Source: Apiospora phragmitis (Eukaryota; Ascomycota; Sordariomycetes; Amphisphaeriales; Apiosporaceae). From it: 64,000 bases of DNA. Of this stretch, positions 35,828 to 46,890 are shown one piece after another. The position numbers and the translations under genes were made by a program. Under the pieces are notes generated by a model. It was not told the origin of the DNA. It saw only the letters and a program-made list of their open reading frames with translations, and did not search any database. The stretch is from contig JAQQWL010000006.1 in NCBI GenBank assembly GCA_038363925.1, positions 5,312,501 through 5,376,500 on the forward strand, given 5' to 3'. Numbering within the stretch: the stretch's first letter is position 1; each line of letters begins with the position of its first letter.

Positions 35828-36855
35828 CTCCTGAAGCCCGGATAAAGGCTGGGTCTTTATAGACCTAGTTAGAAGTGGACAGCGTGTCTATAGAAGGATC
35901 TAGATACATCTGGAGTCTGGTAGACTTGCATAGAAGTGCGGAGAGATATCTCCCAACACTCCAAGATACCCTACCTCTGCCCCTCGAGTGGCATTGCTTG
36001 CCCAAACGGCCCGTGGCAGGGGCCAGCACCGGAAAACGCACGAGGCGCACGAAGTGCGGAACATGTATGGCATCTCGCTTAGCATATTTGAATAGTATAG
36101 GGTTATGAATAGCCACAGAGTACTAGGGTCATTGGCAAGACCTTCGGGTGGGACAATGGGACCGTCACCGTTTTCGAAATCTCAGACCACATTGACTGAA
36201 TATCTGCCGTCCATCTCGGATGACTTACTTAATATGTGGTCGGTTCATGCGCATCGCTCAACAACCGCTAGTCTGGATCTGGTTTGTATTTCGTTAGATC
36301 ATGCCACTGAGATGAGATGACAGAAACTTAGCAATATGGATCTGGACCCTGATCTCTTAGCGGCCGAGGACCCTGGCAACGGGCGTGATTCCTGAATTTG
36401 GAAGACCCACAAGAGGTGGACCATTGTAGGCAACCAAATAGACTACAGCAGCAATCACCGGGCAGTGTCTCTTCTATTCTGCACGCCAACCGAGCTACTG
36501 ATTGCCGTTGCAGCGGGTGCGCGGGTAAGGCGGAAGGCGAGTGGAGGTATTCGGCTGCTGATACCTATCGACACCTTGGCCAAATTCCGCACTGACAACA
36601 GGGTCAAAAGCTATGGCCCATGGGCGAACACATCTCATATGCCAGCTGGGTAGTGCTTGAATGGTTTCAGGAAAGGTTGTCTGTGCCTGAGCCTAAAGTT
36701 GGTCAACAAGCCCGTAAGGCAGCAGAGACAAATTTTTGCGAGCCATAGTGGCACAGCCGCATTCGAGATGTAATTTCTACGAGAGTGTGTGTTTAAAAGT
36801 TTGTATTGTGTGCGCAATTACGTGTAGTAACTGATCAGTTCGAAGCCCACGAGTT
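35828..36855. other. Intergenic, no supported gene
   Basis: Only short frames without domains. Likely upstream region of the 35263–35827 gene and 3' flank of the secreted-protein gene. Confidence 0.45.
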
Positions 36856-37591
36856 TCACGCCGAGGCTGTAGGTGTCGGCGATGCCGCCGGATAACCATC
36901 AAAGGCATTGGCATAAACAAGATACGCATCATTAGCAGAGATAGTCAACGGGAGGAAGGTGGTTCCTCCCGTGGTATCGTAGCTGGTAACATCCATCAGC
37001 ATCCCCTCCATGTATGCCATCGAAGTACACCATGCGCCCTCCGCTGGCCGTGACGCTTCCATGTCCAACCCCTCCGGCGCAAAGTTTTGAGGGCAGCAGA
37101 CGCGGTACGCGTGGTCTTGGTAGTCCCATGACTCCCAACCGTAAGGGCAGATCAGCGGACTGAAGGGCTGCAGAGATAGGCTGCGTTGAGCCACAACACT
37201 GGTGTAGAATTGGCTGGAAAGGCAAGTCCTGTAATCGGCATCCGCTTCGATTACCGCGTTGTTGAAGAGCACGCCCGGCGTCGCAGCGAGCGAGGTATAT
37301 CTGGCCGGTGTGCACTGGGGCGGCGCTGTGAAGGTAGTCGTCATGGCCAGATTGTGGCCAGTCGGCATGGGGACAAGCGAAAAGTGAGCATAGCTGCTGC
37401 TGGAGGTGGAGGTGGAGGTTGAAGTTGAAGTGATGAGTATTGAAGTTGTTATAGGGATGACTGGAAATCCGGATGGGCTTGGCATCGCCGGCGGTAGAGT
37501 TTCTTGTCTTGTGCGTCACGGTGCTGAGAAGCTGACCGCGCGCGTGGGAGCATAATAGCCCAAGCAGGAGGATGAGGGCTGTCCAGATCAT
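36856..37591 (-). CDS. Putative secreted protein, frame break after the signal peptide
   Basis: ATG 37591 starts a strong signal peptide, MIWTALILLLGLLCSHARGQ. Another frame, open from about 37515 and with an ATG at 37485, carries a Ser/Thr-rich stretch (TSTSTSTSTSSSSY) and a Cys-containing domain: PPQCTPARYTS, YRTCLSSQFYTSVV, LICPYGWESWDYQDHAYRVC. It ends in SPTPTASA. The two frames overlap and differ by one base, with no acceptable intron between them, so a frameshift near 37485–37520 separates signal and body. With it repaired the product would be about 240 residues. The ICPYGWE/CCPQNF pattern occurs in fungal secreted proteins of unknown role. No catalytic motif seen. Confidence 0.55.
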
Positions 37592-38292
37592 CGTGGAAGG
37601 CAGTATAAGCGTAGAACAGATGTGAACTGAGCGAGGAAGTGTCAGGAAGCTTGCATTCATGTTCATTCCTAAGCTCTTGCGAAAGCCCTGGTCTTGAGTT
37701 GAAATGTCTATATGCCCTCTTGACTCGAATGGTAATCTGCCTCTGTATACCGGCTCCACCCTTCGCCCGTAAAGGTACAGGCCGCCCATCAGCGAGTCGG
37801 GCCGATAGCAAACTCCCGCTACAGGCGGTCTCGACTCGGGCCTTATAATAGCGTACCGTGCGGAGGATCCTCGGAATCCACATAGCAAGGTAAAATATCC
37901 ATAGTCCCCCACAAGGCAGGCCATGTTGCACAAAGGACCGTTCCACCTGAGCTCACACACTCACTGACCACCTGTTCCCTAGCACAAGCTTTCTCAATGC
38001 AACCGGTAAGGTGAAGGCTAAGCGCTTGAGCGGGACCACTTGCCCGGGCTAGCAGCGGCCTTCAGAAGGACTAATATCTCTGGATTATCGGTTGATTTCG
38101 AAATTGCCCCGAGTGTGAGACTCCATAGAGCTCGGTCTCGCTCTCACACCCCACCTCGTCACCCGAGGACTATCACGACATGTCGGGTTCGAGTCATTGC
38201 CGTCTCATATTGTGCCAAGTCATAAGTAGGCAAAGGCAACACTTGTTTGTCGTCTCACCCTGGCTTTGAGTGTCCTCAAACTACGAGTCGAG
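37592..38292. other. Divergent promoter region
   Basis: Lies between the secreted-protein gene (minus) and the GH55 gene (plus). Frames here are antisense or out-of-frame extensions of neighbours. No binding site could be assigned. Confidence 0.4.
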
Positions 38293-41200
38293 ATGGCTGT
38301 ACCTTTTCAGAAAAGCCTCATCTCTTTCCTTGCTCTCTGTGCCACTCTCACGTGGGTTGCTGCCTACTCGCTTCCGCCCGATCACTATCATCTTCCCCAT
38401 CAGATTAGGGCTCTGGAACAATCCCGAGTGCAGAGGCGCCAGGTACGTGAATCCAAATCTGGACGGACTGCATGTACCACCTCGGCCGTAGTTGCTGACT
38501 ATTACCACGAAGAATGTCTCAAGTCGTGATTTGCAGGACGCTCAAAGACTGGTAGACGAGGCAGTAGCAGCCCAAGGAAGATACAACTCTTGTAAGCATT
38601 CATAAGACCAGCACCTCGGTTCAGTGGCTAACAGCTGGCGAAAGGGCGGTTGGATCACCCGAAGCGTAACACTTACGTTTCGCGCCACTCGCACAAGGCA
38701 CACGAAATTAGAACCCGCAAGAGGGACAACGAGCCTGCAGTGCCGCGACTGGATAGCAGCCTACTTACTGCAGCTGCTGTGCTTGCGGAGCACCACGCCC
38801 ATCAGCAGCAGGCAAATGGCACACTCCATAAGTCGTACCCGAAGCCTAAGAAGCTGGAGAGGCTTCCAGAGTCGCATAATGTTACGAAGAGAGACAGCAC
38901 GTCTTATTGGGTCGCCGACATGGCTCATCGTGGGAACGCTCCTATGAGCCATGATCCCTCCTACCAGGTGTTTCGGGACATCACGACCTTCGGCGCTGTC
39001 GGCGATGGTGTCACTGACTGTACCAAGGCAATCAACGGTATGGCAATGTCGCCTTCTGAACCAGATGAGAAGCGCTAATATCTGTGTCCCCCTCAAGATG
39101 CCATAGCATATCAGAAGAAATGCGGCGAGCATTGTTTGAGTTCCTCTGTTAAGGGCACATTGATCTAGTTCCCAGCTGGGACATACTTGATCAACGCTCC
39201 CATCAACGCTATGTAAGAAGACCCGAGTATACCACATCGAGAATAACAGAAGACAATGCTGACTTTTCGCACCCAGGTATTATTCCCAGCTCGTAGGAAA
39301 TGTTAGTCCAAGCTCTCCCATGGTAAAGCAAAGTCACTACCACCCTGCCAGCCAAACGACAGAGCCATCATCAAGACGGCGCCAAACTTCATTGGACTTG
39401 GTGCGATCCAAACCGACCTCTACGTCGATTCTGCCGACGGTGAGTAGTGCAAGATGGCCTTTCGCGAGCACCGGCTGACTTAGCTTATTCCCCTTTCAGG
39501 TGGTCAGTGGTATGTTGAGGTACGTCATGATTTAACTCATTTTTAGGCCCTCTTCTATATCTCGCCCTGACCACGTTCGACTCGTTAGCAATCCAACTTC
39601 CACCGCCAAGTGAGAAACCTTATCATCGACATCCGTGACACCACTACGGACAAGGCAGCCAGCCTTCACTGGCAAGTAGCCCAGGCCACGTCCCTCACCA
39701 ATGTCGACATCATTTGCGATACGGACAACCCAGAAACTACCCAGATGGTCATGTTCACGGAAAATGGAAGCGTTGGTTTCATGTCCAATGTCTTTATGAT
39801 TGGCGGAAAGTACGGCATTTGTAAGCAATCCAACACCCAGCATAACATATATGTGCGCTTGAGTACTAATTTTGCCTCCGCATTTTGCTAGACGGCGGCA
39901 ACCAGCAGTACACTGTTAGAAACTTCTAGTTTCAATCCCAGAGAGCGGCGTGTATCGCTCTGCTGTGGGACTGGGGCTGGACGTGGAAAGAAGTCAGCAT
40001 GTTCGGAGCACCGATTGGGATGTTGCCCATCAACCCAGAGGCACCTGATGGCCAACAGGCCGGGTCGATCTATCTCCTAGGTATGTGTTTTCTCACAGGG
40101 CAGTGGAGTACTTTACTGATGACCGTCCAGATTCCGACTTCCAGGATGTTGGCACCGCTATAAAAGCAAGGTTCCCACAAGAAACGATCTTGGAAACTAG
40201 CATTATCACGCTTGACAACATCGGCGTACTCAGAGTTGACAAAATGATCGAGTTCGAGGATGGAAGCACACTCGCAATGCCGGCTGTCAATACCAAGTTC
40301 GTCGTCATTGGCAACACGCAGTACAGTGGTGCCTCCTTTGGGGAATGGGAGTGAGTCTCATCTTTGAAATGATCCTGTTGAAATCCACCACTGATGATCA
40401 TTATTTTCAGGGTGAATGTGCCCACGCCCGCAGACAACATGCTAAAGACGGATCTCGACTTTCGGTTCTTCAGAAACAGCTATTTCACCAGGGCTAGACC
40501 CCAGTACCAGAACCTAGGCCTGGAGTCTTCCGTCAACGTGAAAGACCACGGTGCTGTTGGCAGTGGCCTAGTTGACGACACCGAAGCCATCCGGTCCGCG
40601 CTGGCCGCAGCTGGCGATTACAAGGTTGTCTTCTTTCCCGCCGGGTCCTACCTCGTTACCTCGACAGTTGATGTTCCAAAATACGCCCGCATCACCGGCG
40701 AAGTGTGGTCGCAGATAGTGGCAGGTGGCGACTACTTTGCTGACCAGGATAACCCCAAGGTCATGCTTCGGGTGGGCGACCGAGGCGATGTGGGATTTGT
40801 GGAAATCTCCGACATGGTCTTCACTTCGGTTGGGGCGCTGCCCGGCTTGATCATGGTGGAATGGAACGTGGCGGCCGAGAGCCAAGGCGCGGTTGGCATC
40901 TGGGATTCCCATTTCCGTGAGTCACCCTGAAATCCGTTCCACCGCTATGCCCCTTTCCGGCCTATGCTGACAGAAATCGCTCAGGTGTCGGTGGCGGGTT
41001 CGGTACACAGCTCACTGTCACCGAATGCCCGCCTACAACCACCATACCGGCCGCTTGCGTCGCCGCCTATATGATGTTGCATATAACGGAGTAGGTTTCG
41101 ACGAGACCGCCGGACGTCTTCTTTGCGCTGATTGGTATCAAATTCACAGGCAAGCCAATGACTATTTCGAGAACATGTGGGCATGGGTTGTCGATCACGA

Positions 41201-42106
41201 CTTGGACGGCCCTGCCAACACAATGGTGACGGTAGCCGTTGGAAGAGGTATCCTCGTAGAAGGTCAATCGGGCCCTACCTGGATGTACGCTACTGCAGCC
41301 GGTAAGCAGCTTACAAGGTTCTTTCCTTTACTTTTCTCGTTTCCATTCGACTTATATGCCCTTACGGCCCCTAGGGATCGGGAACTCAATAACTAACCCA
41401 TGTTATCATAGAACATTGCATATTATACCAGTACAACTTCCATGGTGCAGCAAACGTCTTTGCCGGAATGATTCAAGTAAGTGGTGATCAATCGGAGATC
41501 CGAGTAGCTACGGCAGGAGAGAGGATACTGACCAGAGGCTTTAACGGACTGAATCGCCGTATTTCCAGGGTGCTGCTTCGAGTATGTCATCAGGCCCTTT
41601 TAAGAGCAATCTCGACGGCGATCCCACTTTCCCTGATTCTACTTGCAGTGGATCACCCGAGGCCTGCAACTTCTCTTGGGCGGTGACGCTGTCAGAGGTC
41701 AACAACGTGACAATTGGCGGCGCGGCCTTTATTCTTGGTTCAACCAGTACGACCAATCTGTCTGTGTGGACGCTCCTCATCAACGACGATGGCTTCAATG
41801 GCGGCCTGTACTTCTGGAACCTCATTACCATTGGCTCTGTTGAGATGATCAGCAACACCGACACCAAAGCCGTTATCAGCGCCAAGAATTACACACAGGC
41901 CAAGGCTCATCCATTCTGGAGTGCGCTCGCAGCCTACCTCGACGACTATGTTCCGCATCTGCAGACTTGTACGTAAGCACCGAATCCTCTCGAGACAGAC
42001 GGCTAACAACACATCTACAGGCAGCGACGACGACACCTCCGAGGCTTGCAGCATCTCCGACCACATCCTGCTGAATACCCACCGCGGCAAACTGGGACGT
42101 CCGTAG
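38293..42106 (+). CDS. GH55 exo-beta-1,3-glucanase, 16 exons, two internal TAG codons
   Basis: Secreted glucan-degrading enzyme with two pectate-lyase-like beta-helix halves (DITTFGAVGDGVTDCT; KDHGAVGSGLVDDTEAI). Signal peptide: MAVPFQKSLISFLALCATLT. Exons: 38293–38442, 38537–38591, 38645–39037, 39098–39212, 39277–39301, 39352–39439, 39500–39519, 39589–39820, 39892–40080, 40131–40350, 40411–40916, 40985–41090, 41150–41301, 41412–41476, 41569–41968, 42021–42106. All junctions keep frame: 2,802 nt, 933 residues plus stop. Landmarks: FPAGTYLINAPI, LIMVEWNVAAESQGAVGIWD. In-frame TAG at 39166–39168 (before FPAGTY) and 39927–39929 (after VRNF); either could derive from TGG or CAG by a C-to-T type change. 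As written it is probably a pseudogene, though every other position reads as intact. The family is firm; the exon set is by eye. Confidence 0.8.
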
Positions 42107-42139
42107 TCGTAAGGCTGTATTTGCTCTTTACTAAATGCT

Positions 42140-42236
42140 TATTAACTAGGACGTTTTTAATACCTAATAAGATTGATAAGAACTATGTGATGAGTTGGCC
42201 CGGAAATATTAATACATTGCCCACGTAGCATATATT
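42140..42236 (+). repeat. Dispersed repeat, copy 2
   Basis: Reads LIPNKIDKNYVMSWPGNI then a stop. It aligns with the minus strand of 32985–33085. It begins 34 bp after the GH55 stop. Confidence 0.5.
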
Positions 42237-43390
42237 GCTTAAATAGGTGGGTCGATCTCCTCGGCCGACCGACCGCTCCTGGCGGCATGGCGGACGTGCA
42301 AGCATTGCTCCTTTTGGGTTACCAGCTCGTTGCCACTTTGTATCCTGCAGCTGGCTGGGTTAGGTGAATCGGCGTTTGAACCGACGATACGATGACCACT
42401 GCATGAAAAAATTGAGACATGGTTAGTGGGCAAGCCAACGAAGCGCCCGGAGGTTCCCCACGGAGTCAACACCGGCCCAAAGAGGAAACCTGCAGGAGAT
42501 CTTGGCGTACAGTCCCACCGGATCGGTACGGCCAAGCCGGCAGTGCCACTATACGGGCTGCGCGTTCGCCTAACTAAGATATGCAAGGAAGATGCAGTCG
42601 GAGAATGTGGACGTTCGTACAGCATGCCGATCATCATCAGGTGGCGCTTGCTACATTGGGACCGAATGAACGTGGTGATGACCAAATTTGAGTTTCGCGA
42701 AATCAAGCGGGGGAATACCTCGCGAAGAGAAGCGGTTGGTCTAGGCCCAAGACCATGAACTCGGGGTGTTAGTAAGGCTTGACCGAGTAGCTGATTGCTG
42801 AGTGAGAGTATCGTGGTCTGCGCAAAGGAGTCAGATCCGAGTTTCTATCTTTGTATCTGTACAACGTGGCACTGCCTGCTACTATCGATGAGTATTGATC
42901 CGATGTTGTATCAACTTTCTTGACGCTTTTTAGCGGCTGAGCTAGCAATGCTTGCCCAGTAGGTAGTACCGAGCCGATATTACGGATGTTTACGGCGCGG
43001 GCTTGGACGACTCAGTTGCTTGCTTTTGTGTGCTGACTGGGCCGCGAGCTGCATTAGCCATTCAATAACATGGGCCGGTCCGGCGAATTAGATTACCCCC
43101 ACGCCCCCTTGGGATGAAGCTCGTCCATAAGCAACTATCATCATTATGGGACGTATGTCGTCTACCGACAGTACGGCTGACGCCTGAGTGTCGTGCACTT
43201 CGAGCCATCGGGACCGCGCCGGGTCAGGTACACAAGGCCCGTAGTAGCGCCTTCAGCTGCGCACCGTGTACTCCGGATACTTCATCTAGATGAGATCAAA
43301 CCTTTACCAGAATAGCAGCAGAGGAAGCATCCATACATATGAGCGACCAATCAAACATCAGCGCGGGCGATGCGCTGACCAGATCCCCCC

Positions 43391-43399
43391 TTATATATA
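43391..43399 (+). promoter_or_regulatory. TATA-like element upstream of the peroxidase gene
   Basis: TTATATATA, about 195 bp upstream of ATG 43592. Position is plausible for a gene with a leader of about 150 nt. Confidence 0.35.
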
Positions 43400-43591
43400 G
43401 CATCACGATGCCGGCCGATTGAATGCGTCTCAACTAACTATCCTCTGTTGTTCATCCCTCCAGACCCTGGCCGATAGTCTTACCCTGTTGCTGCTCCCTA
43501 GAAGCCCCTTTGATAGTCTTTGTTCCCGTGCACCCTCCTTGAACCGGCTCGCTGGGGTAATATCAGAAACCCATCCGACACAGGGTCAGCC

Positions 43592-44555
43592 ATGATGAAC
43601 CCCTTGAGCTATTTCCTCTTGTTTTGCGTATGCCTCGTCATGGCGGCACCAGATGTTGCTTCCAGGCATCACTCAGATTGCCCTTCGGTCTGGGGTAAGG
43701 TCGCTAATGACTTGAAGAGTACGCTTGTAGGCGACGATGGTGGATTGACCGACAACGGTCGCGCCTCGGTTCGGGTCCCATTCCACGACTGCTTCCCTGG
43801 GGCCTGCGATGGCTCCATCATCTTGGCCAACGAATGCACCGACCGTCCCGAGAACGGGCAGATGATTCCCATCTGTGGCATTCTTGGGCAGAAGGCCGAT
43901 GAGCACAAAGTCGGCGTCGCGGATATCATCCAGCTGGCAGGTGGTGAGTGGTGACAACTGCGGATCTCGATGGTTCAAAAGAGAGGCAAAGCTGACATTT
44001 GAGTTGCAAAGCCTTAAGTATCCGGGCCGCCGGAGGTCCTGCCATCTCCTTTCTCGCCGGCCGCAAGGACTCTAGCACGGCGAATCCGGCCGGGCAGATA
44101 CCTGACCAGAACGACCCCGCCGACAAGATCATCGGCGACTTCCGGGCCAAAGGCTTCTCACCCACCGAGCTCGTGGCTCTCCTGGGCGCGCACACCGTAG
44201 CCAAAAACAGGGCGGGCCAGGCACTGGACACCACGGATTCCCGGTGGGATAATGTGTTCTACTCGGAGACGGAGGACCGCCGTGCTCCGGCTACACTCAA
44301 CAGCGACAAGGCCGTGAGCAATGCGACGGACACGGGCCGGACGTGGAGCAGCTTCGCTGGCGACTCGGGGGCTTGGGAGAGCATATTCATCCCAGCGTAA
44401 GTCGCCCATTGCTCGAGCTGCATGATGGGACCCCTTGCATAACACGTTGACTGACACGCTATCACAATCTTAGGATGCAGAAGATGGCGACTATGGGCAA
44501 CGACGTCGATAGCCTCACGGATTGCTCGAGCGTCATTACCGATACGTTCCACTAG
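43592..44555 (+). CDS. Secreted class II-like haem peroxidase (AA2 type)
   Basis: Three exons: 43592–43943, 44012–44396, 44474–44555; introns 68 and 77 nt with GTGAGT and GTAAGT donors. Product 272 residues. Signal peptide SYFLLFCVCLVMAAP. Distal haem pocket RVPFHDC gives Arg61 and His65; the following Asp66 is the usual calcium ligand. The proximal haem ligand is His178 in LLGAHTVAKNR. LAGRKDS and the DSRWDNVFY segment are family-typical. Six or more Cys can form the usual disulphides. Class II peroxidases oxidise lignin-like phenolics or manganese with hydrogen peroxide. At 272 residues it is shorter than typical lignin or manganese peroxidases (about 340–370), so I do not predict ligninolysis. 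An upstream in-frame extension to 43520 lacks a signal peptide start. Confidence 0.88.
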
Positions 44556-46357
44556 AAGAGTGCCAAGCATCCCGGGAAGCCGGAAGAGAGGCGGAGCTGC
44601 GGAGACTAAAGGGTTGTGCCATCGTGGACTAGCAAAAGCAAATGGCAGCTTAATTGAGGCAAGAGACCGAATGTAACATAGCGAGGCAGGGCACTGCGGA
44701 GAGAGGAGCGACCTTGGTCTGGCTAGCAGCGCAACCAGCATTTACCGCGTTCTTAATGACTAATATATTCCGACGACAAAGAGCACTGTGGTCTGGCAAA
44801 GCTGCGATACTTGTGTGTTCGAGGATGGGTCGATGTCATGAGGTGATTGACGACTTTGGGGGTCGGAATACCAATCCGAGTTGGAGATGCGAAGATGAGG
44901 AGACAGCAAACCGCCGCACACCTGGCTAAACTTCACCAGCCACAGGTTGGGGGTTGGGGAAACAGGTGAAGAGGCAGCAAAAGCCACAAGAACCCACCCC
45001 CGCAATTTGAAGGGTGAGAAGTGGCTTTGGTCTGATCTGATGCGCAGATGATGAGTCGCCCTGGCCCCCTGGTAGGTTGATTCGCGGGCAGGCAGAGCTT
45101 CTCAAACCGAGTACAAAAAGGCCCCTCATCCTCCATCCACCAGCGCTCTTGGGGGCGCCTCATTGCCTCTAGAAGACCCCGTCTGGATTTTAAATAGGGG
45201 TGTGCTACTATTACATCTCGATTCAGCGACCCTGTTCCGATCAAATTGCCTTCGCGTTACACAGCAAACGCGACACAGGCAAAAAAAAGAAAGACAGGCA
45301 AGGTCCAGCCAGCAGAACCTCTCTGAATATCAACCAATCTGGTCTATTCTTCTTCACTTGCACCACGTTAATTACATTGACACTCTGCGTCCTCGACTCC
45401 GCTCACTCGCCTCTAACCGAGTATATTTGGTGCTCGCTATAGCCATCTCTGTACCTACACCCCTGCTTGTCTTCGGTATTCGGGCAGACTGCGACGCGGG
45501 TTGATTGGTAGACTGTGTGTTTGGGAGCTCAGGTCCTCTAACCAGGTAGGTTCGACGTCACTTTCTTTGTTAACCGTGGCATATCTATCCACTTTGGCTC
45601 TCTAACCATTTCACTCCCTCCCTCGCTCCCTCTGCCGTGTCGTGCCCCGTCTAAAGTACTGGCATGAGGCAACACGTCCAAGCCTGCCAGATGCGCTCAA
45701 TGCATGTACATGCCTACCGCATCCGGACTTTCGCTCTCTCTCGTTGAATCTTTGTATCCCGTCCCCGTTGCAATTGATTTGATTTGATCGAATGTTTCAT
45801 CGCATTCTCCTACTACCCCTCAGCCTTCCATTTTCTTTCTTCACCTTACTGCATTTCCATCTTCCTTGACCTTATCCTTCCCGAGGTCCACACACACACA
45901 CACACACGCCGTTGACATAACTTGCATAAGCGTGTGCATAACGTTCGGGCTAAGCTTCTTCGAACCCCACACCGCCTTCCCCAATAAGTTCAAGCTAGGA
46001 GAGCTAATGCGTTGCACACCCAGCTATCGACTTTAGTGGGTCCTTCAGCTCACCGGGGTACGTACTCTCTTATTAAAGAGCTTCCCGTTCAAGCGTCACA
46101 TTCCTGGCGCATTTTCTGAGACGAAGACGGCAGCTCGTCGAGACGCGCGCGCAACAAAGCTATTCAACCTCTACGCTACAACCTCTCCCTATCCGCGACC
46201 CCTTCGGCGCATCCAGCAAGAATCCCACGCGTCTTTGAACATCCAGAGCAGCTGCAATCCACTGCTGCATCCCCCGCCCCCCGATTCCTCGTCGCATATC
46301 TTTCCGCGCGCTAGGGTGTTGAGGGTTATCTTGGGAAACAATCGGGAGCCAGATGCC
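44556..46357. other. Intergenic and distal 5' region of FCP1
   Basis: No supported gene. From about 45200 to 46350 the sequence becomes pyrimidine- and CA-rich, as in fungal promoters and long leaders. A microsatellite is listed separately. Confidence 0.45.
45890..45908. repeat. (CA)n microsatellite
   Basis: About nine to ten CA units within the upstream region of FCP1. Confidence 0.85.
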
Positions 46358-46438
46358 ATGGGATATCCCAGTCCTCAGCAGCTTAGTCCAGAGGTATTGT
46401 CCAAGTTCGCAAGACGGTTGAGGGAGGAGGCTTCATAG
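46358..46438 (+). other. Upstream ORF in the FCP1 leader, stop overlapping a splice donor
   Basis: ATG in GCCATGG opens 26 codons, MGYPSPQQLSPEVLSKFARR then LREEAS, ending at TAG. The final G of the stop is also the first base of a consensus donor GTAAGTATC at 46438. A matching acceptor (ACTCAGCAG) ends at 46820, suggesting a leader intron of about 380 nt before the FCP1 ATG. Splicing would change the stop context. The peptide is well composed for a helix. It could be a regulatory uORF or the first exon of a longer form. Confidence 0.4.
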
Positions 46439-46890
46439 TAAGTATCATTGTTTGCTATCCTACATCATCAATCTGCCGTCGCGTGCTCCCCATGTCGTCA
46501 AGTCTTTGCGCCGAGGGATGGCTCGCTTTTGCACCCGCACTGGGTAGCAACAACAACAACCCTTGATGCTTTTACATGGAACGTCTTGGAAACACCACAG
46601 CTACTAGAAGACAAATTATCACCACCTATTCTTCTGCCAGATTTTCCCTCAACAACAGAGAACCCCATCACTGCTGCTTAACCCAGTTATCCCATCTCCA
46701 CCAAGTACCCCAATTATCCTATACCAGTTCCCCATCGCCACCAGCTGCCCCTCGAACCGACTGCCCCAGATCACATACAATCCAATTGCTAGCCGATTCT
46801 AACTTCATTCAACTCAGCAGGTAGTTACCGCAAGTTGACTCAAACAACCAAACATCATCCCACCCGAGTGCCAAACGCCGACACGCCACG

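Larger units (their letters stand above)
42107..43591. other. Intergenic with a dispersed-repeat copy
   Basis: Holds the repeat listed at 42140–42236 and, nearer the peroxidase gene, its promoter. Short frames at 42239–42758 on both strands overlap each other and lack domains. Confidence 0.45.

Noticed and set aside
42361..42420. tRNA-like B-box and A-box words on the minus strand
   Set aside because: GGTTCAAACG and GCAGTGG are present, but there is no anticodon arm and no acceptor stem pairing, so not a tRNA; a tRNA-derived relic cannot be shown.
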